A stretch of DNA of 5,601 bases from Candidatus Latescibacterota bacterium (GTDB lineage Bacteria; Latescibacterota; 4484-107), in assembly GCA_030613045.1 (NCBI GenBank), contig JAUWMS010000216.1, positions 1 to 5,601 on the forward strand, in the 5' to 3' direction. Shown one piece after another: positions 5,120 to 5,601 of the stretch. The notes below the pieces were generated by a model. It made no database searches and was not told where the DNA came from. It was given only the letters and a program-made list of their open reading frames with translations. Both the position numbers and the translations under genes were made by a program. The stretch's first letter is position 1. Each line of letters opens with the position of its first letter.

Positions 5120-5601
5120 CTAATAGAGCTTTTTCAGCACCCAGGCCACGTTCTGTCCAAAATTGCGCATCGTCTCCACGCCCTCCGCATCGCCGGTGAG
5201 GTCCCCTTTCTCGCGCCCGAACGCAATGTTCCAGTAGGTGGAACCCACCACGATCATCTCATTGAGCGTGTAGAAGAACATCAACTGCGCGTACGTGAAG
5301 TTCTGTCCCGCACGCCGCGCCACGGCAATCGGCCCTCCCACCTTGCGGCGCAGGAGGCGGCCGTTGTTCCGGGCTACGTATCCGAGGCGGTCCAACAGGG
5401 CCATCGTCTCCGGAGTTGCGGAGCCAAAATACACCGGCGAACCCACGATGAATCCCTCCGCCTCCACAATCTTCTCGAAGATCGGCTGAAAATCGTCCTC
5501 GATGGCGCATTTCGGCTGCGTCTTGCAGCGCATACACGCAGTGCACGGTGCGATCTCCATTCCCGCGAGCGAAATAAACTCCGTATCGATCCCCTGCTTT
5601 T
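5120..5601 (-). CDS. Flavodoxin-family iron-sulfur flavoprotein (NADPH-dependent FMN reductase type), 5' end missing
   Basis: The frame stays open to the window edge. An internal Met codon at 5560 is not the true start, because in-frame sequence before it (ending GIDTEFISLAG) fits the family. Counting from that Met, CTACMRCKTQPKC gives Cys6, 9, 12 and 18, a CX2CX2CX5C spacing matching the compact 4Fe-4S motif of Methanosarcina Isf. GSPVYFGSATPE (40-51) is the typical FMN-contact loop, followed by the helix containing LLDRLG. ARRAGQN (81-87) is the usual next strand and loop, and AEGVETMRNFGQNVAWVLKKL is the closing helix. The nucleotide-binding N-terminus lies outside the window. The role is probably cytoplasmic electron transfer with FMN, with unknown partners. 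It may head the run of - strand genes. Some flavodoxin-family members keep these cysteines without a proven cluster. Confidence 0.85.
   Translation of the reverse strand, partial: KQGIDTEFISLAGMEIAPCTACMRCKTQPKCAIEDDFQPIFEKIVEAEGFIVGSPVYFGSATPETMALLDRLGYVARNNGRLLRRKVGGPIAVARRAGQNFTYAQLMFFYTLNEMIVVGSTYWNIAFGREKGDLTGDAEGVETMRNFGQNVAWVLKKLY

Noticed and set aside
1..5601. Defence system, mobile element or phage module
   Set aside because: No nuclease, helicase, reverse transcriptase, transposase, integrase or phage structural gene is visible. The HEAT-repeat protein alone is not evidence of defence.

Overview
The window is bacterial DNA of moderately high G+C with strong G/C preference at third codon positions. 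It carries four complete protein genes and two genes cut by the window edges. No rRNA, tRNA, CRISPR array, transposase or phage gene is visible. The mix of genes (a compact-cysteine iron-sulfur flavoprotein type, a DUF362 protein, a divergent MFS permease, a long HEAT-repeat protein and a PF04909 amidohydrolase), together with gaps full of short tandem repeats, suggests a free-living and possibly anaerobic bacterium from a poorly cultured lineage. The sequence alone does not fix the phylum.

Layout. On the + strand, the last 29 codons of an unidentified gene (2-91) are followed by a gap of about 160 bases. That gap holds a near-perfect 18-bp tandem duplication that is also a nested palindrome (157-192). 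Next comes a metal-dependent amidohydrolase (252-1028) with a strong Shine-Dalgarno sequence. A repeat-rich convergent gap of 191 bases (1029-1219) separates it from the - strand genes. Read in their own direction, from right to left, these are a flavodoxin-family iron-sulfur flavoprotein (5601-5120, its start outside the window), a 12-helix MFS permease (4998-3712), a DUF362 protein (3688-2684) and a HEAT-repeat protein (2551-1220).

The MFS and DUF362 genes are only 23 bases apart and very probably share a transcript. The flavoprotein and HEAT genes have the same orientation but are separated from them by gaps of 121 and 132 bases made largely of short repeats. Co-transcription of all four is possible but not shown. 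No joint pathway can be read with confidence. The most that can be said is that a redox flavoprotein, a permease and a DUF362 protein, whose family often occurs with iron-sulfur proteins, lie together.

The most unusual signal is in the gaps. Three of the four longer intergenic gaps contain exact or degenerate tandem repeats with a 7-bp period, built from at least five unrelated heptamers. One heptamer (ATTGGTG/CACCAAT) occurs in two gaps about 4 kb apart. The fourth gap carries the 18-bp nested palindrome. This resembles in form the heptanucleotide STRR repeats of filamentous cyanobacteria, but the heptamers and the gene content differ.
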